A stretch of 56,027 bases of DNA from an uncultured Clostridia bacterium (lineage in GTDB: Bacteria; Bacillota; Clostridia; Christensenellales; UBA1242). The stretch is from NCBI GenBank assembly GCA_944345365.1, contig CALVMJ010000006.1, forward strand, positions 1 through 56,027. Reading direction: 5' to 3'. Below, one piece after another: positions 18,319-27,800 of this stretch; the first letter of the stretch is position 1; every line of letters starts with the position of its first letter. The position numbers and the translations under genes were made by a program. Below the pieces are notes generated by a model. The model was not told the DNA's origin. It saw only the letters and a list, made by a program, of their open reading frames with translations, and did not search any database.

Positions 18319-19014
18319 ATGGAAGAAAAAATAAAAGAAATATTTAAAAAAAATAATATTGAATTAAATAATATTCAAGTTAAACAATTTAAGGAATATT
18401 ATAATTTTTTAATAGAAGAAAACGGAAAATATAATTTAACGGCAATTACTAGCTTTGAAGATGTAATAGAGAAGCATTTTGTTGATTCAGCTTATCCAAT
18501 TCGCGTGTTTGAAGAAGATTCAAAAGTTGTAGATGTTGGCTCAGGGGCAGGTTTTCCAGGAGTTCCATTAAAAATTTTACGCCCTGACTTAGATATTACC
18601 TTGGTTGACAGCTTAAATAAAAGAGTGAAATTTTTAAATGAGTTAATTTCTCGCATATCATTAAAAAAAATTAAGGCAGTTCATAGTCGTGCTGAGGATT
18701 TTGCGATAAAAAATCGTGAGACCTTTGATTATGCAGTATCAAGAGCAGTTGCAAGTATTCCAACATTATCAGAATATTTGCTTCCATTAGTAAAAATCGG
18801 CGGATATGCTTTATTTTATAAAAGTCAAAACATTGAAGAGGAAATTGAAACAGGAAAGAGAGCTATTTCTACCTTAGGAGGAAATCTTGAAAAAATTAAG
18901 AAATTTTCTATAAATCAAAATAAAAGGTCTATTATATTTATTAAAAAAATTAAAAACACCCCTCTACTCTACCCAAGAGGGAAAAATTTGCCTAAAACAA
19001 AGCCTATAATTTAA
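18319..19014 (+). CDS. rsmG: 16S rRNA (guanine-527 N7)-methyltransferase RsmG/GidB
   Basis: A protein of 231 residues that methylates G527 of 16S rRNA in the 530 loop using S-adenosylmethionine. Motifs: YNLTAITSFEDVIEKHFVDS near the N-terminus, the SAM-binding VVDVGSGAGFPGVPLKI, the acidic end of beta-2 (ITLVDSLNKR) and the catalytic-site region AVSRAVASIPTLSEYLLP. The order mnmE-mnmG-rsmG matches the usual origin-proximal gid cluster. A short distance of 25 nt to mnmG and no terminator suggest one transcript. Confidence 0.96.
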   Translation: MEEKIKEIFKKNNIELNNIQVKQFKEYYNFLIEENGKYNLTAITSFEDVIEKHFVDSAYPIRVFEEDSKVVDVGSGAGFPGVPLKILRPDLDITLVDSLNKRVKFLNELISRISLKKIKAVHSRAEDFAIKNRETFDYAVSRAVASIPTLSEYLLPLVKIGGYALFYKSQNIEEEIETGKRAISTLGGNLEKIKKFSINQNKRSIIFIKKIKNTPLLYPRGKNLPKTKPII

Positions 19015-19061
19015 ATAAATTAATAAAAAATATCAAATGTCTTTATTTTTTGTTGTCTATA

Positions 19062-19070
19062 TGTTATAAT
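19062..19070 (+). promoter_or_regulatory. parAB promoter (extended -10)
   Basis: TGTTATAAT at 19062-19070 is an extended -10 element; the -35 is poor (TTTATT). It precedes the AGAGGA Shine-Dalgarno of parA. Confidence 0.5.
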
Positions 19071-19091
19071 TAAAAGAAAAAAGAGGAAATT

Positions 19092-19922
19092 ATGTCAAAA
19101 ATTATTGCTTTTACAAATCAAAAAGGTGGAGTTGGAAAGACAACAACCTGTGTAAATTTATCTTCTTATGTTGCCGTTATGGGCAAAAAGGTTCTTATTG
19201 TGGATCTTGACCCCCAAGGAAACGCTACAAGTGGAGTTGGAATTGAAAAACACAAAGGATTAAAGACTATTTATGATCTTGTTGATGGAGAATGTTCTCT
19301 TGAAGATGTTGTTCTTCCAACGGTAATAGAAGGGCTTGATATTATACCTTCTAATGTTGACCTTGCCGCAGCAGAAATATCCCTTGTTTCTATGCCTCAA
19401 AGAGAAAAAATACTAAAAAATATTTTGGATCCATTAAAAGAGGTGTATGATTTTATAATGATTGACTGTCAGCCATCTCTTGGATTATTAACTGTAAATG
19501 CACTGACAGCTTCGGACAGTGTTATTATTCCTATGCAATGCGAATTTTATGCCTTAGATGGACTTACTCAATTAATGAACACAATAAGACTGGTAAAATT
19601 TCATCTTAATCCCGGCTTAGATGTTGAAGGCGTTGTTAGAACAATGAAAGATAACAGATCAAACCTCATCAATCAGGTCAGTCAAGAAATTTTAAAATTT
19701 TTTAAGAACAAAGTGTTTTCCACCTATATTCCAAGAAACATTAGGTTGGCAGAAGCACCAAGCCATGGTTTGCCAATAGTCCTTTATGATCCTTATTCAA
19801 AAGGAGCCGAAGCATACCTTAGCCTTGCCGAAGAGTTTTTGGATAGGAATAAAATAAGTTATAAAACAATAACTAAAAACACAAAGGTTACAAAAAGGGA
19901 GGTAAAGAAAAATGACAATTAA
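19092..19922 (+). CDS. parA: Chromosome-partitioning ATPase ParA/Soj
   Basis: A protein of 276 residues. Deviant Walker A KGGVGKTTT at residues 11-19 with the signature Lys, Walker A' (ILIVDLDPQGNATSG) and Walker B-type FIMIDCQPSLG. It lacks the N-terminal HTH of plasmid type Ia ParA and so is a Soj-type chromosomal ParA. It binds DNA non-specifically as an ATP dimer and is stimulated by ParB at parS; in Bacillus it also tunes DnaA. It has a basic Lys/Thr-rich C-terminal extension of about 20 residues and overlaps parB by 11 nt. Confidence 0.96.
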   Translation: MSKIIAFTNQKGGVGKTTTCVNLSSYVAVMGKKVLIVDLDPQGNATSGVGIEKHKGLKTIYDLVDGECSLEDVVLPTVIEGLDIIPSNVDLAAAEISLVSMPQREKILKNILDPLKEVYDFIMIDCQPSLGLLTVNALTASDSVIIPMQCEFYALDGLTQLMNTIRLVKFHLNPGLDVEGVVRTMKDNRSNLINQVSQEILKFFKNKVFSTYIPRNIRLAEAPSHGLPIVLYDPYSKGAEAYLSLAEEFLDRNKISYKTITKNTKVTKREVKKNDN

Positions 19923-20817
19923 AAAGGGTTTGGGAAGAGGATTAGAATCGCTATTTGCTATGTATGATGAAGATAATGGTAATGTAAACATAACAAATAA
20001 TAATGGAAATAAAAAGCCTGTAAATGGCGTTGATGAGATTGATATTAACCTTATAAAGCCAAATCCAAATCAACCAAGAAAAAATTTTGATCAGGAGGCT
20101 CTTGATGACCTTGCCTGCTCAATTAAAGTTCACGGGGTTATTCAACCTATTGTCCTTAATCAAATGGAAGACGGTTCTTATATGATAATAGCTGGTGAGA
20201 GAAGATGGAGAGCGTCGAAAATTGCTGGATTAAAAACAGTCCCTTCAGTTATAAAGAATTACACAGAAAGGCAAATTAAAGAAATTTCAATCATTGAGAA
20301 TTTGCAGAGAGAAGATTTAAACCCAATAGAGGCTGCAAGAGCTATAAAGCAACTGATGGACGAGTATAAGTTAACGCAAGAGGTTGTTTCCGAAAGGATC
20401 GGAAAAAGCAGATCAAATATCGCCAACACATTAAGACTACTCTCACTCTATCCAGAAGTAATTAAAATGGTCGAGGAAGGAAGCCTTAGCGCAGGGCATG
20501 CGAGAAGCTTAGTCGTTATCGACGATGTAAATTTGCAGTTGCGCCTTGCAAATCAATGCATAAAAGAAAAATGGAATGTTAGAGACTTAGAAAAAGCTGT
20601 AAAAAAAGTTCTTAATCCTCAAGTTGTTAAGAAAGTCTCTTCTGATCAATCTTTGGAGCTTAAAGAGCTTGTTAACCAAATGCAAAGAGTATTTTCAACA
20701 AAGGTTTCTGCAATCGGAAACGATAATAAAGGAAGAATCTATATAGATTATTATTCCAGAGATGATTTAGACAGGCTGGCAGACTATGTTGAAATTATTA
20801 AGAAATCATCAAAATAA
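19912..20817 (+). CDS. parB: Chromosome-partitioning protein ParB/Spo0J
   Basis: A protein of 301 residues. N-terminal KKGLGRGLESLF is the ParA-stimulating peptide typical of ParB. The CTPase/ParB domain includes IKPNPNQPRKNFD, MIIAGERRWRASKIAGL (GERR CTP-contact box) and ISIIENLQREDLNPIEAARA. A HTH (EVVSERIGKSRSNIANTLRLL) reads parS, and a C-terminal dimerisation domain follows. It loads at the two parS sites just downstream and spreads as a CTP clamp. Start is fixed by GGGAGG 9 nt upstream, inside parA. Confidence 0.97.
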   Translation: MTIKKGLGRGLESLFAMYDEDNGNVNITNNNGNKKPVNGVDEIDINLIKPNPNQPRKNFDQEALDDLACSIKVHGVIQPIVLNQMEDGSYMIIAGERRWRASKIAGLKTVPSVIKNYTERQIKEISIIENLQREDLNPIEAARAIKQLMDEYKLTQEVVSERIGKSRSNIANTLRLLSLYPEVIKMVEEGSLSAGHARSLVVIDDVNLQLRLANQCIKEKWNVRDLEKAVKKVLNPQVVKKVSSDQSLELKELVNQMQRVFSTKVSAIGNDNKGRIYIDYYSRDDLDRLADYVEIIKKSSK

Positions 20818-20828
20818 GCATAAATCAA

Positions 20829-20859
20829 AAAAAAGCGAGCAATATCTGCTCGTTTTTTT
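20829..20859 (+). terminator. parAB terminator
   Basis: Stem CGAGCA/TGCTCG (20836-20841 with 20847-20852), loop of 5 nt, flanked by A- and T-runs; it lies 9 bp before the first parS. Confidence 0.8.
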
Positions 20860-20868
20860 ATTTAGAAA

Positions 20869-20884
20869 TGTTTCACGTGAAACA
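20869..20884. promoter_or_regulatory. parS site 1
   Basis: Exact 16 bp palindrome TGTTTCACGTGAAACA, identical to the Bacillus-type parS consensus bound by ParB/Spo0J. It lies 51 bp after the parB stop. Confidence 0.97.
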
Positions 20885-21500
20885 ATTTTTTAAAATAAAG
20901 GAAATAATTATAATGGTGCATTAAAGAATTTAAGAGAATATAAAGTTTTTATTGCTTTAAATAGTTTTTAATAAGTTAAAAAGCGATCCAATTCATAAAG
21001 ACAAAATTATGTAAATCAAATATAATTAACATCAAGCCAAAAAGAAGTTTAATGTAAGCATAGAAAATAAGAACAAACAAAGATATTAAGGAATTATTGT
21101 TTCACGTGAAACATTTTATTATTTTGACACTTGGAAGATTTTATTATGTTGATTCAAAAATTTATTAGGTTAATTTTATAATAAGAAGAAAATAAATATT
21201 GACAATCGTGTTAACAAGTAGTAGTAGTAGTTGCTAGATATAAAGTTGGTGAGAGGTAGTTGTTAGTTAATATAAAATTTTTAAAAGTCCTTTGTTTTTA
21301 ATATGGCAGGACAAGTTCTGCTTTTGTGTATCTTGCAATAGGTAATATAACCCATTTATTTTAAGATCAGAATAAAAAATTATGCTTGAAAGTATATATT
21401 ATTTTATCTGCACTAAAAATGATTGAAGGGAATGGAAAAGAGTGCATAAAAAATAATTTAATTTTAAATAAATTATAATATTTATGAAAAAATAACTATT
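20885..21500. other. Long non-coding stretch around the parS sites
   Basis: No gene is supported here. Besides parS site 2 it holds four TAG triplets in a row at about 21219-21230 and a weak hairpin GCAGGA-CAAG-TTCTGC followed by TTTT near 21306-21325. The rest is AT-rich and featureless to my reading. Confidence 0.5.
21098..21113. promoter_or_regulatory. parS site 2
   Basis: A second exact TGTTTCACGTGAAACA, 229 bp from site 1 and likewise outside any gene. Confidence 0.97.
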
Positions 21501-21506
21501 TGCTTG

Positions 21507-21556
21507 TTAACATATATGTAGAAATATTTGACATATTATGTTAAAAAAGGTATAAT
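21507..21556 (+). promoter_or_regulatory. Rubrerythrin promoter with overlapping inverted repeat
   Basis: TTGACA (21528-21533), 17 bp spacer, TATAAT (21551-21556): consensus-perfect. The arms TTAACATATATGT (21507-21519) and ACATATTATGTTAA (21531-21544) form an imperfect inverted repeat around the -35, which could be a repressor operator. It does not match the PerR box. Confidence 0.65.
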
Positions 21557-21589
21557 CAAAATTGAAAGTTAAAAAGGAGGATATTAAAA

Positions 21590-22129
21590 ATGGAACTTAA
21601 AGGTTCAAAAACTGAGAAAAATTTAATGGAAGCATTTGCTGGTGAAAGCCAGGCAAGAAATAAATATTCATATTATGCGTCAAGAGCAAAAAAAGATGGA
21701 TATGAACAAATCGCACAAATATTTGAGGAAACAGCGCAAAATGAAAAAGAACACGCAAAAATTTGGTTTAAGCAGTTGCATGGAGGAAGTGTGCCATCTA
21801 CGTTGGAAAATCTTCTTGATGCAGCAGCAGGAGAACATGGAGAATGGGTGGATATGTACAAAAGAATGGCTAAAGAGGCCGAGGAAGAGGGATTTAAAGA
21901 CCTTGCATACAAGTTTGCCCAAGTTGCTTTAATTGAAAAAAGGCATGAAGAAAGATATAACGAAATTGCAAAACTTGTTAAAAGCGGAAAGGTTTTTGAA
22001 AAAACTGCAAAGAAAGAGTGGATTTGTGGAAACTGTGGTTATGTTCATTCTGGAAAAGGTGCGCCAGACGTTTGCCCTGTTTGCGATCACCCAAAAGCAT
22101 ATTTTAAAGTTTTAAATGAAGAATTTTAA
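21590..22129 (+). CDS. rbr: Rubrerythrin
   Basis: A protein of 179 residues. An N-terminal ferritin-like di-iron domain (EAFAGESQARNKYSYYASRAKK, EENEKEH-type FEETAQNEKEHAK and IEKRHEERY supply Glu/His ligands) is joined to a C-terminal rubredoxin domain with two Cys-x2-Cys pairs (WICGNCGY and VCPVCDHP). It reduces hydrogen peroxide to water in anaerobes and signals an oxygen-sensitive lifestyle. Shine-Dalgarno AAGGAGGA, its own strong promoter and terminator: a monocistronic unit. Confidence 0.97.
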   Translation: MELKGSKTEKNLMEAFAGESQARNKYSYYASRAKKDGYEQIAQIFEETAQNEKEHAKIWFKQLHGGSVPSTLENLLDAAAGEHGEWVDMYKRMAKEAEEEGFKDLAYKFAQVALIEKRHEERYNEIAKLVKSGKVFEKTAKKEWICGNCGYVHSGKGAPDVCPVCDHPKAYFKVLNEEF

Positions 22130-22146
22130 AAAATAATACACTGAAA

Positions 22147-22175
22147 GACGCGAGTTATATCGCGTTTTTTTATTA
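22147..22175 (+). terminator. Rubrerythrin terminator
   Basis: Stem ACGCGA/TCGCGT with loop GTTATA, followed by seven T. Confidence 0.8.
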
Positions 22176-22234
22176 AGAAAAACAAAGCGTATTTTGCGTA
22201 TTTATAATATATATTATAAAAAATATTTTTGGGA

Positions 22235-22263
22235 TTGACATGGGAGGTGTTGTGTGATAAAAT
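22235..22263 (+). promoter_or_regulatory. Promoter of the ABC transporter and giant-protein operon
   Basis: TTGACA (22235-22240), 17 bp spacer, TAAAAT (22258-22263), 18 nt before the ATPase start codon with GAGGTG between. It is the only clear promoter seen before the 14 kb run of genes. Confidence 0.65.
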
Positions 22264-22281
22264 TAAGTCGAGGTGCAAAAA

Positions 22282-23217
22282 ATGTTAGAAATTAGCAATT
22301 TATCTAAAAAGTACAAAAATTCAAAGTTTTATTCAGTGAGAAATCTGTCTTTTACTTTAAAAGAGGGTGAAATTTTTGGTTTTTTGGGTAAAAATGGCGC
22401 TGGAAAATCTACTACCATAAAGTGTATTACGGGAATTTTGCCTTTTGAAGAAGGTGAGATAAAGGTTTGTGGGTATGATATCTCTAAAAATCCAATAGAA
22501 GCCAAATTAAATATTGGGTATGTGCCTGATAATCATGCTGTCTATGAAAATTTAACAGGAAGAGAATATGTTAATTACATGGGAAATATTTACAGAGTCT
22601 CAAAAGAGGACATAGAAGAGAGAACTGAGAAATTTGCCAGATTATTTAGCATGGAGCACGCGATAGACAATCAAATTAGGTCATATTCTCACGGAATGCA
22701 TCAAAAAATTTGTATTATAGCTGCATTAATACATAACCCTAAGTTTTGGGTTCTTGACGAACCTTTAATGGGGCTTGATCCACAGTCAACTTTCGAGATT
22801 AGGGAATATATGAAGGAGCACAAAAAACTGGGAAATACTGTGTTTTTTTCCTCACACAACATTGATATGGTTGAAAAACTTTGTGATAGAGTTGCTATTA
22901 TGAATAAGGGGCAATTAATGGAGATAATTGATGTAAAAAAATTTTTAAAGGAAAGCGAAGTGCCTCTTGAAGAATATTTTCTTAATATGACAAAAGACAA
23001 AAAAGCAAAGACTATTTGGGTGGAAGACAAAAAAACATTAAGAAGGCAGGCTAGACAAAGAAAAAAAGATGTAAGAACTGAAACTAAAAGAGTTAAAAAA
23101 GAAGAGAAAAAACAAAAAAGTGAAGAAAAGGAAGAAGTTAGAAAAAAGAAAAAACAAAAAGTTTTAAACGGGGAAAACAATAAAAAAGAAAAACTAAGTA
23201 AAATTAAAGACAACTAA
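22282..23217 (+). CDS. ABC transporter ATP-binding protein with Lys-rich tail
   Basis: A protein of 311 residues from ATG 22282, chosen because GAGGTG lies 6 nt upstream; an in-frame GTG at 22273 is part of that Shine-Dalgarno. Walker A GKNGAGKSTTIKCI, Q-loop region, signature YSHGMHQKICI (a variant of LSGGQ), Walker B FWVLDEPLMGLDP and the H-loop SSHN are all intact, so it should hydrolyse ATP. It belongs to the ABC-2 exporter type. About 75 C-terminal residues are an additional Lys/Arg/Glu-rich, probably coiled or disordered, extension absent from standard ATPases. It is followed 19 nt later by the permease. Confidence 0.92.
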   Translation: MLEISNLSKKYKNSKFYSVRNLSFTLKEGEIFGFLGKNGAGKSTTIKCITGILPFEEGEIKVCGYDISKNPIEAKLNIGYVPDNHAVYENLTGREYVNYMGNIYRVSKEDIEERTEKFARLFSMEHAIDNQIRSYSHGMHQKICIIAALIHNPKFWVLDEPLMGLDPQSTFEIREYMKEHKKLGNTVFFSSHNIDMVEKLCDRVAIMNKGQLMEIIDVKKFLKESEVPLEEYFLNMTKDKKAKTIWVEDKKTLRRQARQRKKDVRTETKRVKKEEKKQKSEEKEEVRKKKKQKVLNGENNKKEKLSKIKDN

Positions 23218-23236
23218 AAGATATACAAGGGGAAAA

Positions 23237-24850
23237 ATGAGTCAATTTGTTACATTATTAAAGCTTGAATTTTTGAGTAAGATGAATCGCTTTGGGAAGG
23301 GGGCGAAACTTTTTCCAAGGATTATTAAGGCAATCATTATGCTCATGGGCTTTGCTGTCATGGCCGGAGTTGTTTTATTTGCTTTTGATACTGTAATAAA
23401 AACTTGTTTAAATGCTGGTATAGGCAACGAGTTTTTAGTTTTCTTTATATTTTTAGTTCAGCTAGCTCAACTTTTGTTTGGACTTAGTTTAACTACTAAG
23501 ACACTTTATTTTAGCAATGACAATGATTTAATGAAGTTGCCTGTTAAAGGAACTACGATATTTTTCTCTAAGGTTTTATACCTTTACATAAAGGAGTTTA
23601 TTTTTGCATTAGTGTTGGGCCTTCCGGTCTTTATACAGTTTGGGGTTCTTAGTGGACAGACAGCAGGATATTATTGCATGATTCCAGTAGTTTTAATTTT
23701 GTTTCCTTTGGTGCCATTTTTGCTTGCGTTAATTTTGTCTGTGCCAATGATGTATCTGGTTGGTTACTTAAAAAATAAATTTGTTGTTATGCTTCTTATT
23801 TATATTTCTATAGTTGCTGTTGGATTTTTTCTTTATATCACTTGCTTAAAGTTTATTTTAGCAATTTTGCAAAGCAACGATGCATCCACTGTTTTTTCTG
23901 ATAACCTTGTCATGGCGATAAAAGGTGTTGCTAGTTACATATATCCAGCAATACTTATAAAAAACCTATTGCAAAATTACAGGTTAATTGAAACCTTTTT
24001 GGTCGTGATAACAATGTGTCTTACTTTAAGCGCTTTAATATTTTATTTTGCGCATAAAATTTATCTGAAAATTTTGCTAAAAAATTCTGAGGGTGATGGA
24101 AACTTTTTTACAAGAAAGACAGAAATTAAGGCAAGAAGTATTTCAAAAGCTCTGTTTTTTAGAGAGTTCTTAACCATTTTTAGATCTGTTAATTATTCCT
24201 TTCAATATTTGACCATTGTTATAACAACTCCTCTTATGGTATTTTTCTCAAGTTCAATAGCTTCAAATTTGGGGATAGAACAGATTGGACGAGGCGTTCT
24301 GCCTGGGATAAGCGTTTTGGTTTTAATAATGTTTTTAACAATGGGGACTTCTTTTGCTGCGACATCTATTACAAGAGAGGGGGGCAATTTCTTTCACACT
24401 AAGATAATTCCTGTTTCATACAAAAAGCAAATTTTTGTTAAGTTTATGCTCTACGTTATTGTGGCTGTTCCATCAATTTTGGTTAGTTGTTTTGTTTTAG
24501 CAATGTGTGGTTTTATTTCCTATGTTGAAGCCTTTCTCATTGCTTTGGCTGTTATTTTTATAATCACGGGAAATATTTCTTCTTCGATTTCGCTAGACAT
24601 TAAACGACCTCAGTTTATGTATTTAGATGGAAAGGAGATTACTAAAAGCACAAAAAATGTTAACGCTACAATTAGCCAAGGATTTATAATTGGAGTAATA
24701 ATGGGCGTTGGAGGAATAATCGTCTCCTTATTTATTAATGTATCATCTTTGTATTTAGTTTTATTCGGTTTTTCGGTTCCTTTCTTAACGGTTGAGACAT
24801 TTAGGCTGTTCTTTAAAATAGAAGATAGATATAGGAGGATTGAGGCATAA
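23237..24850 (+). CDS. ABC transporter permease, multi-spanning
   Basis: A protein of 537 residues with about 12 hydrophobic segments. It resembles the large clostridial ABC-2 exporter permeases: an N-terminal cytoplasmic helix (LLKLEFLSKMNRFGK), then the TM pairs, a central soluble stretch ending RKTEIKARSISKALFFREFLTIFRS and a second half of six TM. It is presumed to pair with the ATPase just upstream to form an exporter or lipid/peptide flippase; the cargo is unknown. Shine-Dalgarno AAGGGGA. Its stop codon TAA shares its last A with the ATG of the giant Ig-like protein (TAATG), so the two are translationally coupled. Confidence 0.85.
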   Translation: MSQFVTLLKLEFLSKMNRFGKGAKLFPRIIKAIIMLMGFAVMAGVVLFAFDTVIKTCLNAGIGNEFLVFFIFLVQLAQLLFGLSLTTKTLYFSNDNDLMKLPVKGTTIFFSKVLYLYIKEFIFALVLGLPVFIQFGVLSGQTAGYYCMIPVVLILFPLVPFLLALILSVPMMYLVGYLKNKFVVMLLIYISIVAVGFFLYITCLKFILAILQSNDASTVFSDNLVMAIKGVASYIYPAILIKNLLQNYRLIETFLVVITMCLTLSALIFYFAHKIYLKILLKNSEGDGNFFTRKTEIKARSISKALFFREFLTIFRSVNYSFQYLTIVITTPLMVFFSSSIASNLGIEQIGRGVLPGISVLVLIMFLTMGTSFAATSITREGGNFFHTKIIPVSYKKQIFVKFMLYVIVAVPSILVSCFVLAMCGFISYVEAFLIALAVIFIITGNISSSISLDIKRPQFMYLDGKEITKSTKNVNATISQGFIIGVIMGVGGIIVSLFINVSSLYLVLFGFSVPFLTVETFRLFFKIEDRYRRIEA

Positions 24851-27800
24851 TGAAAAAATTACTTATATTTTTAATGATGGCAATACCTCTTATCATAATA
24901 ATTGTGGTAAATCTTACAGTTAATGTTGTTTCTGGATTTGTTGCAATTTCGGTTGATAGTATCAGCCTAAATCAAACCTCCATTGAAGCAAAAATCGAGG
25001 AAACTGCTTCACTTCAAGCATTAATTTTGCCAAAAAATGCAAGCAATAAAAATGTTATTTGGCAAAGCACAAATGAAGAAATTGCTACTGTGGATTTAAA
25101 CGGAAATGTTACTTTTGTTGGGTTTGGTAAAGGGTATATAACGGCGACCACTGTTGATGGAAACAAAACAGCGTCGTGCTACTTTTATGTTACCGATACA
25201 AAAGTGCATGATATAAGATTGACATCAGAAGATGTTCAGAATGGAAATTATTTTGTGGGAATAGAAAAAACTCTTCAACTTAAATCCATTGTTTCGCCTG
25301 TTGAGGCCATAAACAGAGAAGTTTTGTATTCAAGTGAAGACGACGAAATTGCAACCGTTGATTCAAACGGCCTTGTTTACGGACTAAAAGAAGGAAGAGT
25401 AAAGATAAATGCTGTTTCAGCAGAGAACTCAGAGATATCAGATTCTGTTATAGTCGAGGTTGTAAAGCCAGTTGAGCAAATTATTGTTGACAAGGAAAAG
25501 GTAGTTATTCCTGCAAATACATATCAATTAAGCTATTCAATTTACCCTGCCGATGCGAGTGTTACTTCGGTGCTTTACTATTGTGACAATGAGGAAATCG
25601 CTACTGTAAGTTCTGCTGGATTGGTTAAATTTAAACAAAGGGGAAAAGTGGTTATCACTCTAAAAACAATAGAGGGAGGAAAAACTGCAAATGTTGAAAT
25701 AGAATATACCGATGGGTTTGCTACAGACTTAATATTAGAAAAAACTTCCATAGATGCCTCAATAGAAGAGGGGGGAACATATATTCAATATACAACTGTG
25801 CCTTCAAGTGTTGATGTGCCGGTTGAATTTTCTAGTGACGATGAAGATGTTGCCTATGTTGACGACAGTGGTTACGTGCAGTTTATAGGTGGAGGAAGCA
25901 CAATTATTAGGGCTCGTATAAAGCAGTCTGAGACAGAATATATTGAAAAAGTTGTTTTTGTATATATACATAGTCCTGCTACGGGGATTGTTATTGAAGA
26001 TAGTATTATAACGGCAAAAAGTAGTTATCAACTTTTGCCAAAATCTTATCCAGAAACTTCAACTAATGAAAGATTTTTCTATCATTCTACAGATACAGAT
26101 AAAGCCGTTGTTGATGAAGATGGTGTTGTGACATTTTTGTCAGAAAATCCATGTGAAGTTAAAATTATTATCTATGCCAACGAAAACCTAAGTGATGTTA
26201 TGAAGGAAATCACCTTAAAGTACACAAAAGGTTATTTGGTTGATTTAATTTTACAAAGCAGTGAGATAGTTCTTGAATTTGGAGATTATGCACAAATTCA
26301 TTACGAAATTACACCAAGCGATGCAGAAAATAATGTCGATTTTAGGGTTAAATCGCAAAATGGTATAAATGGAAATGATGTAATACAAGTTTTAGCGGAC
26401 GGAACGATTAAAACTCTTGGCGGAGGTAGCGCTGTTGTTGAAGTAAGTGCACTAAAAAGCAACGGAGAATTTGTTAAAAAAGAGTGCAATGTTACAGTTG
26501 TTAAGAAAGTTGATGAAATAAATGTCGATATAGATTTAGACGAATATAACGGGGAATACATTACCTCTTCGCAAGAGGTGAGTTTTAACTTTTCAAGTCA
26601 AACGCTTGATGCAACGGATAAAACCATATTATGGAAGATTTCTAGTGGAGAAGCCGTTAAAAAGGGAGAAAATACAATATTTTTTAACAGTCAAGGACTT
26701 GTTGTTGTAACAGTTTATTCTCGAGATGGAAATTGTTTTAAAGACATTAGCATTAGATACCTTAAAGACACTTTAATTAGTGCGAAATTTAGGCAAGAGC
26801 CACAAAATTTAAATTATGGCGAAATCTTTGAATTTGAAGTTCTTTCAACCCTTCCAGCCAATGATCAAGCGAAAATAAGTATTAAAATTAATCAAGAAAT
26901 AACTGCAAATCCTTCAGGCAAGGTTTTAAGCATTGTTGAGAACAATAAAATTTTGGTTGTTGGCGGAGGAGAGGCAAGTATTACCGTAAGTGTTTTCAAT
27001 TTACAATTTACATATAATATAAAAACTATCAGAGAAGCAGAAGAAATTCTTGTTACGCCTAATAATATTACGACAACAAATGAAAGAGTGGTTTTGCAGA
27101 CGCAGGTTTTCCCTGAAGATGCCACAAATAAAGAAGTTAAGTTTGAGGTAAGTGACGAAGATATTGCCTATTTAGATGGATCCACATTAATTTTTAGGAA
27201 AAATGGCAAGGTGGAAATTAGGGCATATATTGAAGATGGCTCGGCAACAGAGTTTAATTTTACCATGGAAAAAGTGGATAAGGGAATGGGAGATGTTCCT
27301 ATAACAGGAGAACCAGTTTCGATGCAAGTGGGAGACACAAACGAGCTTAACTTTGATGAAGTAGATTTTGAATATGAAACGCTAGAAATCGTCATAAAAG
27401 AACAAAACCCCCTAGAACTCGGCAAAGATGTTATTGAAATAAATGATAAAATTATAAGGGCTGTTGGATTAGGTCAAGCAGTAATAGAAATTATTTTTAC
27501 AGATAAATTTGGAGTTGAAAAAATAATCAGCATAGAAGTTAGCGTTATTCATTTAAGTGAAGATATAGAGTATTTAGGTGAGTTGGAAATGTCTTTTGAG
27601 GATTATGTTAGTGCAGTGGAAAATATAGAAATGGATTTTGGTATTCTTCCTCAAATAACGACAAACAAGGATTACAACATAACTATATTGAAATTTATAC
27701 CACAAGATGGACAAAATTATCCACCATACTTGCAAGACAACGAATTAATTTTTAGAGCTTTGGGGACAGCAGTCATAAGGGTTGATAGTGCTGACGGAAA

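Noticed and set aside
20885..21589. Small RNA gene between parB and rubrerythrin
   Set aside because: A weak hairpin with TTTT exists near 21306-21325, but no promoter at a suitable distance and no recognisable RNA family (6S, SRP, tmRNA) was seen.
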